Assembly (NCBI GenBank): GCA_017452165.1
Contig: JAFTMY010000017.1
Span: 1-34,177 of the forward strand
Reading direction: 5' to 3'
Source of the DNA: Clostridia bacterium
GTDB taxonomy: Bacteria > Bacillota > Clostridia > Christensenellales > UBA1242
Length of the DNA: 34,177 nt
Under the pieces are notes generated by a model. That model was not told the origin of the DNA and made no database searches. It saw only the letters and a list, made by a program, of their open reading frames with translations. A program made the position numbers and the translations under genes. Positions 1 to 7,300 of the stretch are shown here, in pieces. Within the stretch, counting starts at the first letter, position 1; every line of letters begins with the position of its first letter.

Positions 1-149
1 TAGATCCTTTTTATATATTTAAGATTATGACTTGATTATATCAAAATATTTTATGGTTTGCAATTATTGTAAGTAGAAATAAAATTGATTTAATAATTAA
101 AATTATTAAAATATAAAATTAATTTTTAACTATTAAAATATAATAAATA

Positions 150-178
150 ATGACTTTTAATCTAAAATATATTATAAT
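150..178 (+). promoter_or_regulatory. Promoter for the SDR gene
   Basis: ATGACT at 150-155 and TATAAT at 173-178 are separated by 17 bases, 46 bases before the start codon at 224. The rest of 1-223 is very AT-rich and shows no gene. Confidence 0.5.
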
Positions 179-223
179 TATAAAACATTAGATAACAACA
201 AACTGAGGTGTTAGGAGATAGAT

Positions 224-937
224 ATGTTTAATTTTAAGGATAAAGTAGTTGTAGTAACTGGTGGTGCAAGGGGTATTGGAAAATGCATTAAAGAAGAGTT
301 TGAAAAATTTGGTGCAAAGGTTTGTGTAATTGATATTTTAGATAACGATTATTTTGTAGGAGATTTATCAGATAAGAAAACTCTTGAAATCTTTGTAAAA
401 AAGGTTATTGATGATTATGGTAAGGTTGATTATCTTATCAATAATGCAGCACCAAAGTTTTGTGGTATTACAGAGTGTAGTTATGAAGATTTTGAATATG
501 CACAAAGAGTTGGTGTAACAGCGCCTTTCTATTTATCTAAACTTTTCGTTCCATATTTTACAAAAGGTGGAAGCATTGTAAATATATCTTCTTCTCGTGA
601 TAGAATGAGTCAACCTGAAAGCGAGAGTTATTCTTCTGCAAAGGGTGGTATTTCTGCACTTACTCATTCGCTTGCTATAAGTTTATCAGGGAAGGTTCGT
701 GTAAACTCAATATCTCCTGGTTGGATAGATAATAACTATACTGTCTATGAAGGCTCAGATGCTGTTCAGCAACCTGCAGGAAGGGTTGGAAATCCACTTG
801 ATATATCAAATATGGTGCTTTATCTTTGTTCAGATATGGCAGGTTTTATCACAGGAGAAAATATATGTATTGATGGTGGTATGACAAAGCAAATGATTTA
901 TCATGGAGATAATGGTTGGAGTTTAGATAAGAAATAG
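224..937 (+). CDS. Short-chain dehydrogenase/reductase (SDR) family oxidoreductase
   Basis: A 237-residue classical SDR, the usual length for the family. The Rossmann dinucleotide motif TGGARGIG is at residues 12-19, the structural NNA motif at 73-75, and the catalytic set is Ser122/123, Tyr136 and Lys140 (YSSAK). Asp37 at the end of the second beta strand is the residue that normally favours NAD(H) over NADP(H). It should be a cytosolic NAD(P)-dependent alcohol/ketone or sugar oxidoreductase; the substrate cannot be read from sequence. The start is set by TTAGGAGA upstream of the ATG. It is a single gene with its own promoter; 84 bases separate it from the next gene. Confidence 0.88.
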   Translation: MFNFKDKVVVVTGGARGIGKCIKEEFEKFGAKVCVIDILDNDYFVGDLSDKKTLEIFVKKVIDDYGKVDYLINNAAPKFCGITECSYEDFEYAQRVGVTAPFYLSKLFVPYFTKGGSIVNISSSRDRMSQPESESYSSAKGGISALTHSLAISLSGKVRVNSISPGWIDNNYTVYEGSDAVQQPAGRVGNPLDISNMVLYLCSDMAGFITGENICIDGGMTKQMIYHGDNGWSLDKK

Positions 938-1021
938 TTTTTATAAAATTATATTGCTGTGAAAAATAAAATTGATTTACTTTAAAGTTAATGATACTAT
1001 AATTTAGGTAAGGGAATAATT

Positions 1022-1759
1022 ATGGAACAAAAAGTTGATTATAAAGATTTTAAAAGAAAATTACAAAGAAGCCTTATGTGGCAGTTTTTAAGAGAAAAAT
1101 CTGAGTATGGTTCAAAGATGAGTGAAAGGGGATTTCAACAAATTTGTGTTGATAATGCAGGAATTCTTGCCTATAAACTTGGTTTAAATGATGCACTTGC
1201 CGAATCTCTTGCAATTTGCAAAGGCTCATATTTTCCTGTTTATGGAAAGGCTGGTAAAAATGCAGTTCATGAATACCTTGAAAGTAAAAATGCTAATAAA
1301 ACTGATAACGAATTAGGTTATGAGTTTGTAAAATATGATATGATAGAGTCTTTTATGTCATGTCCAAAGGAATTTGATGATTATCTTAAAGAATTATTTT
1401 CAGATAATGCAAAGACATCAAGTGTTCCAGAGGTTAGAATTGCTGCTATTTGTTATGAACTTATGGAACTTATAAAACCAGCAATGAGTATTTCGCATTC
1501 AAAATTTCTTGAAATAGAAAAAGAAACTTTTAAAGAACTTGAAAAACAGTGCTTAGAAAAAGGTGATGTTGTTCAAATTAAAGAGTTTCCTGAAATAGAA
1601 AATATAGCCATTCCAACTAAGATAGAACTAAGTGATAGTGATAAGAAAATTGTTTTTAAAGAATTAGATGATTTAACAAGTAAAAATGATTTTAATCAAT
1701 CAATTCTTGAATTTATAGAAACAGGATACCTTCCAGAACCTGAAAAGGAACTAGAATAA
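1022..1759 (+). CDS. Degenerate HD-domain (dGTPase-like) protein, probable pseudoenzyme
   Basis: A 245-residue protein whose residues 45-85 follow the dGTPase/HD pattern: a helix NAGILAYKLGLNDALAES, then a stretch ending FPVYGKAG. In dGTPases this region reads (A)HDxGHxPFGHAG. Here the metal-binding HD is K67-G68, the next His is Phe71, and GHAG is GKAG (75-78). The first conserved His, just before this helix, is also absent. The fold is therefore likely kept but the metal site is lost, so it is more likely a regulatory or scaffold paralogue than a phosphohydrolase. Residues 120-245 resemble the helical C-terminal part of dGTPase-like proteins only loosely. RBS AAGGGAATA precedes the ATG; a strong hairpin overlaps the 3' end. 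Confidence 0.55.
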   Translation: MEQKVDYKDFKRKLQRSLMWQFLREKSEYGSKMSERGFQQICVDNAGILAYKLGLNDALAESLAICKGSYFPVYGKAGKNAVHEYLESKNANKTDNELGYEFVKYDMIESFMSCPKEFDDYLKELFSDNAKTSSVPEVRIAAICYELMELIKPAMSISHSKFLEIEKETFKELEKQCLEKGDVVQIKEFPEIENIAIPTKIELSDSDKKIVFKELDDLTSKNDFNQSILEFIETGYLPEPEKELE

Positions 1760-1782
1760 TTAATTTATATTAATTATTCTAG
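1751..1782 (+). terminator. Hairpin at the 3' end of the HD-like gene
   Basis: A perfect 14-bp inverted repeat (1751-1764 and 1769-1782) with loop TTAT overlaps the last codons and stop codon of the upstream gene. It is followed by an A/T-rich tract with CTTTTT a few bases later, so it is a probable but not textbook intrinsic terminator. Confidence 0.6.
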
Positions 1783-1864
1783 TATAAAACTTTTTATATA
1801 AAACACGAAAAATATTGCAAATAAGAAAATTATTTGATATATTAATTAAGATATTAATTTACAG

Positions 1865-1893
1865 TTAAATAAAAATAATACTTTAATTATAAT
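1865..1893 (+). promoter_or_regulatory. Promoter of the split host tRNA-Arg gene
   Basis: TATAAT at 1888-1893 lies 14 bases before the first base of the tRNA 5' half; TTAAAT at 1865-1870 is a weak -35 at 17-base spacing. The gene it served is now cut, so transcripts from here would run into the element towards the two further tRNA sequences. Confidence 0.45.
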
Positions 1894-1907
1894 ATATTTA
1901 TAAAAAT

Positions 1908-1946
1908 GTCCCCATAGTTAAACGGATATAATAAGCCCCTCCTAAG
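1908..1946 (+). tRNA. 5' half of host tRNA-Arg(CCU), split by the element
   Basis: This segment holds the 5' acceptor strand GTCCCCA, a D-arm, the 5' anticodon strand AGCCC, the whole anticodon loop CTCCTAA and one G. The sequence then diverges. Its 3' partner is at 19229-19264, 17.3 kb away: TGGGGAC pairs with GTCCCCA, and GGGCT (its first G is shared in the core) pairs with AGCCC. The rejoined molecule is a canonical 75-base tRNA-Arg(CCU) with encoded CCA, resembling the enterobacterial gene of the same specificity. Alone it is not functional. Confidence 0.93.
1939..1946 (+). repeat. attL core CTCCTAAG
   Basis: This is the left copy of the 8-bp direct repeat bounding the element; it coincides with the tRNA anticodon loop. 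The other copy is at 19221-19228. Two more copies sit in tRNA sequences inside the element, at 2106-2113 and 2319-2326. Confidence 0.88.
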
Positions 1947-2073
1947 TACCGAATACAACTTGAAAAAAACTTCTAAATTGCCCAATAATTCGCATAATCT
2001 TGAAACGCACAAAACAAACAGAAATAAAAAAGTGACCAAAATGTCACCCAAACCAATAAAAATTCAATAATAT

Positions 2074-2113
<40 letters not shown>

Positions 2114-2203
2114 GAATGCCCTGACAAAATTACTAACCCCATAAAACCCTTATATTATCGGCACTTTTGCCACTATTACAAATTACCAAAATAAAAAACT
2201 GAC

Positions 2204-2221
2204 CCCAAATCTGTAAAAAGT
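2204..2221 (+). repeat. Left copy of an 18-bp terminal repeat (candidate integrase arm site)
   Basis: An 18-base sequence CCCAAATCTGTAAAAAGT is repeated exactly at 19072-19089 near the right end. Similarity continues after it (TTATCAAATT against GTATCAGAAATT). Related CCCAA-containing words occur at 1980 and 2045 on the left, and in both orientations at 19032-19105 on the right. The location at both element ends suits arm-type integrase or excisionase binding sites. Confidence 0.55.
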
Positions 2222-2247
2222 TATCAAATTACATTTCTTGCAATATA

Positions 2248-2276
2248 TTGCATTTGATGACATTTGGTGCTAAAAT
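2248..2276 (+). promoter_or_regulatory. Promoter of the element tRNA-Arg gene
   Basis: TTGCAT (2248-2253), a 17-base spacer and TAAAAT (2271-2276) preceded by TGC (extended -10) end 10 bases before the tRNA. The complete tRNA therefore need not depend on the host tRNA promoter upstream. Confidence 0.6.
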
Positions 2277-2286
2277 CTTCATATAT

Positions 2287-2365
2287 GTTCTCGTAGCTCA
2301 GCTGGATAGAGCACCGCCCTCCTAAGGCGGGTTTGTCGGTGGTTCGAATCCACTCGGGAACACCA
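2287..2365 (+). tRNA. Complete element-borne tRNA-Arg(CCU)
   Basis: All arms form: acceptor GTTCTCG/CGGGAAC (one G-U), D-stem GCTC/GAGC, anticodon stem CCGCC/GGCGG around loop CTCCTAA (anticodon CCU, reads AGG), T-stem GGTGG/CCACT around TTCGAAT, discriminator A and an encoded CCA. The variable region has 7 bases. It lies inside the element 340 bp from the left core and differs from the host tRNA-Arg(CCU) in every stem, so it is not a duplicate of it. It likely replaces the isoacceptor destroyed by integration. It still contains the core CTCCTAAG (2319-2326), so it can itself be a target. Confidence 0.93.
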
Positions 2366-2375
2366 ATCATACAAA

Positions 2376-2399
2376 AAGACGACTTTATTTGGTCGTCTT
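2376..2399. terminator. Bidirectional terminator
   Basis: AAGACGAC and GTCGTCTT pair over an 8-base loop, flanked by A5 on the left and T5 on the right. It can end the tRNA transcript (plus) and the membrane-protein transcript (minus), whose last codons lie inside it. Confidence 0.85.
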
Positions 2400-3248
2400 T
2401 TTTAGCGATTCATAAATAATTACTGGTAAGACAATTAATCCCGCTATAAAAGATATCGCAAACATTCCACCAAATAAGATGTTTAATATCTTTTCTGCTA
2501 GTGATATTGTAGACCAAGAGTTAATAATATTAATTAAAGAATTTCCTGTTATATAGCCAGAAAGCATAACCATATTAAACATCGTATCTTTATAAATGAT
2601 TGGATTTTTTATGGGTTTACAATTGTTGTGGGGAATAAAATTATTAGCATAGTCTTCTGCCATATTATTATCTGTTATAACAAATAACTCTAAATTACAT
2701 AAATCCTCCTTGTTTTTAATATCTTTTGCATATTCAAAAATTTGATTTATTACATAGTCGATACTGTTAGAAAACTCTTCTCTTTGTAAAATATAATAAT
2801 GTCTTTCTCCATTCAATAAAATACCAATTGACTCTTTTTTGTCATTATTAAGATATCTTCTTATCCACCAAGTTGTACTTTTTTCTTTTTCCTTTTTTGA
2901 TGAATCATAAACAAACAATTCATTAAAAGTTATTTTTGTCTCAACATAACTTTGTAACTTTATTTTTATTGATTTATCTCTTCTGTTTGATATAAGAGCA
3001 GAATAAATTTCTTTTACAAAAAAGTAAACGGCAATATAAAAAACTAAAAAGTATGTGTTTATATTTAATGTTGCAATACAACCAATAACACTAATAGCAC
3101 ACAATAATAATACACATATAAAATCGCACACAGGTTTTATTTTATTTCTATATTTATGACTAAAATGTCTTTGCTCGTATATGCAAAAAGATTCTACAAA
3201 CATAGTTATAATTAGTAAGCCCATAAATATAATATAAAGTATTTGCAT
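2385..3248 (-). CDS. Four-helix membrane protein with central soluble domain, unknown function
   Basis: A 287-residue protein not recognised as a named family. Hydrophobic segments at about residues 4-23, 42-62, 67-86 and 252-280 surround a soluble region of about 165 residues (90-250) rich in Lys, Asn and aromatic residues. The topology suggests an inner-membrane protein with a cytosolic central domain. No enzyme motif was found. The start is supported by CGGAGGATT before ATG and an upstream TATGTTATAAT extended -10 promoter. It is a single-gene unit at the cargo end between the tRNA and integrase genes, a usual place for accessory genes; a membrane-acting defence effector is possible but only inferred. 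Confidence 0.6.
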   Translation of the reverse strand: MQILYIIFMGLLIITMFVESFCIYEQRHFSHKYRNKIKPVCDFICVLLLCAISVIGCIATLNINTYFLVFYIAVYFFVKEIYSALISNRRDKSIKIKLQSYVETKITFNELFVYDSSKKEKEKSTTWWIRRYLNNDKKESIGILLNGERHYYILQREEFSNSIDYVINQIFEYAKDIKNKEDLCNLELFVITDNNMAEDYANNFIPHNNCKPIKNPIIYKDTMFNMVMLSGYITGNSLINIINSWSTISLAEKILNILFGGMFAISFIAGLIVLPVIIYESLKKTTK

Positions 3249-3271
3249 TTTAATCCTCCGTAGTTGCTTTT

Positions 3272-3277
3272 ATTATA
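3272..3277 (-). promoter_or_regulatory. Extended -10 promoter of the membrane-protein gene
   Basis: On the minus strand TATG-T-TATAAT ends about 24 bases before the start codon. No good -35 is seen. The same TATGYTATAAT form precedes three other element genes. Confidence 0.55.
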
Positions 3278-3313
3278 ACATAAATTTTTTTAAATTTAAA
3301 TATAAAACAAAAA

Positions 3314-3343
3314 GCCCCTAAGAGATTTTACTCTCCTAGGGGC
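3314..3343 (-). terminator. Intrinsic terminator of the integrase operon
   Basis: GCCCCTA...TAGGGGC with AGAG/CTCT pairs forms a long hairpin just downstream of the minus-strand gene ending at 3356; TTTTTGTTTT follows on the minus strand. Confidence 0.85.
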
Positions 3344-3355
3344 AATTTTTTAATA

Positions 3356-3730
3356 TTATTTACTTACATAATAAGTGTGACCATATAAACTTCTAAAAGC
3401 AGAAGTTGGGGGTTCATTTCTAAAACCTAAAAATGATATACCGTCATTACTTTGTTTTACATGCCAAATATAAGTTCCGAATGTATCTTCTATTTTATAA
3501 TCAATGAATGGAGGTATCCACAAGCACATTAAAGTACCGTCTCCCTCCCAGCCATTTTTTACAAACGCTTTTGCAACTTCATCTCTTTCTCTAGAATACA
3601 TTTCTTTTAATTCTTTTAAAGTTTTTCTATCAAAATCACTTTGATGAAATGTTTTAAACACTTCAAAAGAACCTTTTTCTGTTTGTGGCATATAATCCAC
3701 ATGTCCATAATTATAAACATAAATTTCCAT
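3356..3730 (-). CDS. Small protein of unknown function downstream of integrases
   Basis: A 124-residue soluble protein when started at the ATG at 3730 (MEIYVYNYG), which has AAAGGAG eight bases upstream; an in-frame start 21 bases further up has no ribosome site. Not recognised. Features are an N-terminal beta-like stretch, a charged helix around residues 35-58 (KTLKELKEMYSRERDEVAKAF), and an aromatic/Gly-rich second half (GWEGDGTLMCLWIPPF). It begins 13 bases after the second integrase ends and is the last gene before a strong terminator, so it is co-transcribed with the recombinases. Candidate roles are an integration accessory factor or cargo. Confidence 0.6.
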   Translation of the reverse strand: MEIYVYNYGHVDYMPQTEKGSFEVFKTFHQSDFDRKTLKELKEMYSRERDEVAKAFVKNGWEGDGTLMCLWIPPFIDYKIEDTFGTYIWHVKQSNDGISFLGFRNEPPTSAFRSLYGHTYYVSK

Positions 3731-3743
3731 TTTATTGTCTCCT

Positions 3744-5129
3744 TTATTCAAAAATTTTATCTAATATATTACTTGCTTTTTTATCGCTTGATTGCAAGAA
3801 GTGGGAATATATATCTGTTGTGGTTGATGTTTGGCTGTGACCAACTCGTCCAGCAACTGTCTTTATATCTATTCCTGCCATTAATTGCAATGATATGTTT
3901 GTATGCCTTAGTGAATGCAGGGTTACCTTTGTTAAACCTGCTTGCTCTAATATCTTTCTTAACCAGGTTATGAATATACTTGGGTTATAAGGCATTAGTG
4001 TGTCTTTTTTGAACAATGCATCTTTGAACTTTGGCTCTATGAAATATGGTCTATGCTCATCCCACCAAACCTTGTATTCCTTTAATTGTTCTGTAAGTGC
4101 TTGTGGCATACTTACTTCACGCTTTGAACTTTCAGTTTTTGTGGATTTGTAGTATAATCCAATACCTTTAGTTGAATGCATTGACCTTTGTATTTTCATA
4201 ACATTGTTTTCTAGATCTATGTCTTGCCATTGTAGTCCTGCGAGTTCACTTCGTCTTATTCCCATATATAAGCAAGCCATAAGTGAAGTTTTTATTATAA
4301 TGTTTTCTTCTTTCTCTAATTCCTGTGCAAGTTTGATTGACTCCTTTTCGTTCAGAATAATGGTATCTCTCTTTGTTCCGTTTGGAGTTTCTATATAATC
4401 TCTACTTGCATAGTTATGTGCTATTAATCTTTGCCTTTTCGCTGAGGAAAGGGTGGCACAAAGGCTTTTTCTATATGAATTGATAGTTGCCTTTGCAAAT
4501 GGTTTTCTAGTGGTTATAATGTCAAAATAATCTTTTACTTTTATGCCTAGTGGCTTGCATATCTTTTCAGCAGTTGCAAGGCTAATTTCTTGACCTCGTT
4601 CTGCTTTTTCAAATGTTTCTTTGGATATTTTTCCTTTCTTTACAAAGTTTATAAGTTTCCAACGCTTACTCTTCAGTACTGGTTTTAAACTTTTCTTTAA
4701 CAATGCTTTTTCTATAACAATGCCTTGTTTTTGTTTCTTATCCAAATACTCTTGAATAAGTGCTGGCGACACATCTTTCAACTTAATCTTTCCAAAGAAT
4801 TTTCGCATTTCTTCATGCATTCTTACACCTGTAATATATGAGTGTGGAGAGATGTCATTTTTCATCCTTTCTAATCGTTCTAGTCCATAGTCAATTAGTG
4901 AGATGTCTGTATCTTTCACACCTTTACCATTGAGTTCGTTGATTATTTTTTCTTCAAACTCATAAGCAACTTTATGAATGTAGTGCTTTGCTTCATTGTC
5001 CGTCATATCATAAGGTTTTTTCCAAGTCATTGACCTTACAACTACTTTGTTTGAATTTGGTTGTTTTTGCCTAACCATAATTCTATAAGATATGCCATTT
5101 TTCAGATTGTTTCTAATTATTGTCGCCAC
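3744..5129 (-). CDS. Tyrosine recombinase (integrase), second of a tandem pair, with HTH insert
   Basis: A 461-residue site-specific recombinase. The catalytic domain shows the first Arg in GIRRSELAGL, the beta-sheet Lys in STKTESSKRE, the HxxR box HSLRH, His in GRVGHSQ and the nucleophile Tyr in DIYSHF near the C-terminus. The N-terminal part is an arm-binding-like region (NNLKNGISYRIMV) followed by a core-binding domain. Inside the latter sits a helix-turn-helix-like stretch (SKETFEKAERGQEISLATAEKICKPLGI) of XRE type. The GTG at 5129 is chosen because the protein then aligns end to end with its partner and AAAGGGG lies upstream. It overlaps the partner's 3' end by 17 bases, so translation is probably coupled. 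Confidence 0.9.
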   Translation of the reverse strand: MATIIRNNLKNGISYRIMVRQKQPNSNKVVVRSMTWKKPYDMTDNEAKHYIHKVAYEFEEKIINELNGKGVKDTDISLIDYGLERLERMKNDISPHSYITGVRMHEEMRKFFGKIKLKDVSPALIQEYLDKKQKQGIVIEKALLKKSLKPVLKSKRWKLINFVKKGKISKETFEKAERGQEISLATAEKICKPLGIKVKDYFDIITTRKPFAKATINSYRKSLCATLSSAKRQRLIAHNYASRDYIETPNGTKRDTIILNEKESIKLAQELEKEENIIIKTSLMACLYMGIRRSELAGLQWQDIDLENNVMKIQRSMHSTKGIGLYYKSTKTESSKREVSMPQALTEQLKEYKVWWDEHRPYFIEPKFKDALFKKDTLMPYNPSIFITWLRKILEQAGLTKVTLHSLRHTNISLQLMAGIDIKTVAGRVGHSQTSTTTDIYSHFLQSSDKKASNILDKIFE

Positions 5130-6534
5130 TATATAACCCCTTTTCTCTGTTGAATATATCATTGATTTTTGCACTTGCATTTTTGTCGCTAGATTTTAAG
5201 AAGTGAGAGTAGAACTCACTTGTTGTGCTGGCTCTAGCATGACCTGCACGAGTGGATACTGTTTTCATGTCTACTCCTGCAATTAATTGCAAGGTGATAT
5301 TTGTATGTCTTAGTGAATGCAATGTTACTTTTGGTAATCCTACTCGCTCTAATATTACATGCAGCCATTTAACATACATCGTAGGGCATACAATTCGTCC
5401 GTCGTCTGATAATAGCAATCTATCGTTGTCTTTCCATACTGCCTTTAATAATGATTGTCGATTTTGCCACCATTCTCTATATTTGAGTAAATACTCAACC
5501 AGTTTGTCTGGCATTGTAATACACCTAACAGACGATTCTGTTTTAGTGCTTTTTGTATAAGTTTTGCCACCTTTATCTCTAAAACTTGATCGTGCTATTG
5601 TCATCGTTTTATTTTCAAAATCAATATCTTTCCATTCAAGTCCTGCAAGTTCTGCTCGACGAACACCCATGAGTAGAACTATCATTAAAGATATTTGCTT
5701 TTTAGGATCGATTTCTTTTTCTAATTCCTTTTGCAGTATCTTTGCTTCTTGCTCGTTGAGTATAGGAACTTCAACCTTAAAACCTCTTATAGGTTCTAGG
5801 TATTCAGGGGAAGCATAGTTATCTTCTATGAGCCCAAGTTTCTTTGCACTTGCAAGCAGTGAACTTAATACCACTCGATGCTTTTTGATTGATTCTTTTG
5901 CATATGGTTTTTCTACTTTAATATCTTCAAAGTATTCTTCATATGGTATTTGCAATCCTTTGCACATTGCAACTGCATTTTCATATCTTATTGGATTGCC
6001 AGCCAATGCACTTTCATATACACTTCTTTTTACTCCAGATAACTCTGTTAACTGGCGTATTTTTAAAAGTTTTGCAAGCATTACATTTTTTAAGTTTTTT
6101 ATCATTCTTGAACTATGCCTTGTAACAATGTGTTTTGATATGCTATACATATAATCTTGAACTGATACTGGTGTTATTTCGGAGAGTTTAATATCTCCGA
6201 AAAACTCCTTTATATTTTTTGTTGATGCATCGGCTATTCTATAAAAGTTTTTACTTCTATTTAATGCCAATCGCTCTAACCATTTATCAATAAATTGATA
6301 TAATCGCATAGTGTTGTTGTTTACTTTGAAAGATGTTTCTTTGCATTTTTCATTAAATTCAAACTCATCAGCAACTTGCTTTAGTTGTTTTTGGATTTGC
6401 TCTTCATTTAAGCCTTTTGGGACTTTCCAAGTCATACTTTTTGTTTCGACTTTGCCAGTCCTTGGGCTTTTAACTTTAACAACTATTCTATACGATGTGC
6501 CATTTTTTAATTCGTTCTTTCTTATCGATGCCAC
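5113..6534 (-). CDS. Tyrosine recombinase (integrase), first of a tandem pair, with HTH insert
   Basis: A 473-residue paralogue of the next gene, with the same architecture. Catalytic residues: Arg in GVRRAELAGL, Lys in STKTESSVRC, HxxR in HSLRH, His in RAGHARA and Tyr in EFYSHF. The middle again carries an XRE-like insert (IRQLTELSGVKRSVYESAL...AVAMCKGLQI) between the two halves of the core-binding domain. The start is GTG with GGAGG seven bases upstream. The stop codon of the upstream excisionase-like gene is 11 bases away and next to this ribosome site, so xis, int and int form one operon. Two complete, diverged recombinases suggest a two-protein system rather than a recent duplication. 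Confidence 0.92.
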   Translation of the reverse strand: MASIRKNELKNGTSYRIVVKVKSPRTGKVETKSMTWKVPKGLNEEQIQKQLKQVADEFEFNEKCKETSFKVNNNTMRLYQFIDKWLERLALNRSKNFYRIADASTKNIKEFFGDIKLSEITPVSVQDYMYSISKHIVTRHSSRMIKNLKNVMLAKLLKIRQLTELSGVKRSVYESALAGNPIRYENAVAMCKGLQIPYEEYFEDIKVEKPYAKESIKKHRVVLSSLLASAKKLGLIEDNYASPEYLEPIRGFKVEVPILNEQEAKILQKELEKEIDPKKQISLMIVLLMGVRRAELAGLEWKDIDFENKTMTIARSSFRDKGGKTYTKSTKTESSVRCITMPDKLVEYLLKYREWWQNRQSLLKAVWKDNDRLLLSDDGRIVCPTMYVKWLHVILERVGLPKVTLHSLRHTNITLQLIAGVDMKTVSTRAGHARASTTSEFYSHFLKSSDKNASAKINDIFNREKGLYSGDNN

Positions 6535-6545
6535 TTTTAACCTCC

Positions 6546-6782
6546 TTAAATTTTTATTTGTTTTGCTTCGAACTCATATTCTGTACCTTGCAGAAATGCT
6601 ATAAGCGAATCAAAGTCAACAAGCAACTTTCTTCCAGATTTTAACGATCTGATTTTTTCGCCATTAGCAAGTTTTACAATGTAAAATCTTGTAATGCCAG
6701 TATCGTTATCTTTTTCCTTTATAAGATCACATGCTTGTTGAGCAGTGCGCCAGTTAATCACTCTAGTATTTTCTAAATTCAT
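6546..6782 (-). CDS. Excisionase-like small DNA-binding protein
   Basis: A 78-residue basic protein with a helix-turn-helix-like start (INWRTAQQACDLIKE) and a wing-like segment (FYIVKLANGEKIRSLKSGRKLLVDFDSLIAFL). This matches the MerR-like Xis/HTH_17 pattern in which a short helical head is followed by a 'K-SGRKLLVD...LIAFL' tail. It is first in the integrase operon, where Xis proteins often sit. AAGGAGG precedes the ATG by five bases. It probably bends or marks the attachment sites and sets the direction of recombination. Confidence 0.7.
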   Translation of the reverse strand: MNLENTRVINWRTAQQACDLIKEKDNDTGITRFYIVKLANGEKIRSLKSGRKLLVDFDSLIAFLQGTEYEFEAKQIKI

Positions 6783-6930
6783 TTTGCCTCCTTAAACCTG
6801 GCTCTCACTTTTCACGACACATTAAGCCGCAAAGAAATGAAAAAGTCCAGTGTTATTCCTTTAATTTTTTTATAAAAACAATATTAAGTTGTATATAATC
6901 CTTTACTTGCCGAAATTCGCCCCAGAAACG

Positions 6931-6968
6931 CCTTACATTTCGCTATTTGCCTTACATTTGAGTATTTG
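6931..6968 (+). repeat. Tandem 19-base direct repeats (iteron-like)
   Basis: Two adjoining copies of CCTTACATTTnnnTATTTG with differences only in the three central bases. A weaker related word, CTTTACTTGC, lies just upstream at 6901. Likely initiator binding sites. Confidence 0.6.
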
Positions 6969-7232
6969 TTTGCTTAAACATAAAACTCGTCACAGGTTGC
7001 GAATTATTGCAAATAATTTGATTTTCTTTTGATTTATTTGTTTTTTCAAATAAACCTTATAGTAATAAAAAATACTAGCAGATATTTTCTACTAGTATTA
7101 AAAACTACTATTTTGATTTTTGATTACGCGAAAGTTTGTGCGTGATTGCCGCCCCGCTCATTAGGGGCGAACTCGTAGAGATTTAGACCCCCTGGGGTGT
7201 AGTAATAGCATATTATCTCTATATACCTTTTT

Positions 7233-7297
7233 ACTGTTATTGGTGTTATTGCTGTTATTTTTATTGTCCCCATAACAGCAATAACGGGAATAACAGT
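7233..7297. repeat. 26-base inverted repeat downstream of the primase
   Basis: Arms 7233-7258 and 7272-7297 match at 23 of 26 positions, the three mismatches being contiguous; the loop is 13 bases. Each arm contains repeated TGTTATT words, four on the plus strand. No T-tract follows on either side, so a plain terminator is unlikely. A replication-protein binding site or single-strand initiation hairpin fits better. Confidence 0.6.
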
Positions 7298-7300
7298 ATT

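Larger units (their letters stand above)
6783..7300. other. Non-coding repeat-rich region, candidate replication origin of the element
   Basis: 518 bases with no supported gene, between the excisionase-like gene and the primase. It contains two tandem 19-base repeats (6931-6949 and 6950-6968, three mismatches), an A/T-rich stretch (about 7010-7100) with an 8-bp inverted repeat (7071-7078/7092-7099), a GC hairpin GCCCC/GGGGC (7151-7155/7164-7168), an ACCCC/GGGGT hairpin (7187-7191/7194-7198) and a 26-base inverted repeat next to the primase stop. Iteron-like repeats, A/T-rich DNA and hairpins beside a primase-helicase are the usual make-up of a small-element origin. An oriT cannot be excluded. 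Confidence 0.5.

Noticed and set aside
3641..3973. Plus-strand frame opposite the integrase and the small gene at 3356
   Set aside because: It is a shadow of real minus-strand genes, has no ribosome site and no protein-like pattern. Similar plus-strand frames at 5252-6604, 8208-8917, 11427-11657 and 16804-17031, and minus frames at 23793-24505, were rejected for the same reason.
7233..7297. Intrinsic terminator for the primase gene
   Set aside because: The stem is long and strong, but no T-run follows on the minus strand and the arms carry repeated TGTTATT words; an origin-type element fits better.
6783..7300. Conjugative origin of transfer
   Set aside because: The GC hairpins resemble oriT structures, but there is no relaxase or coupling gene in the element and no known nick sequence was recognised; kept only as an alternative.
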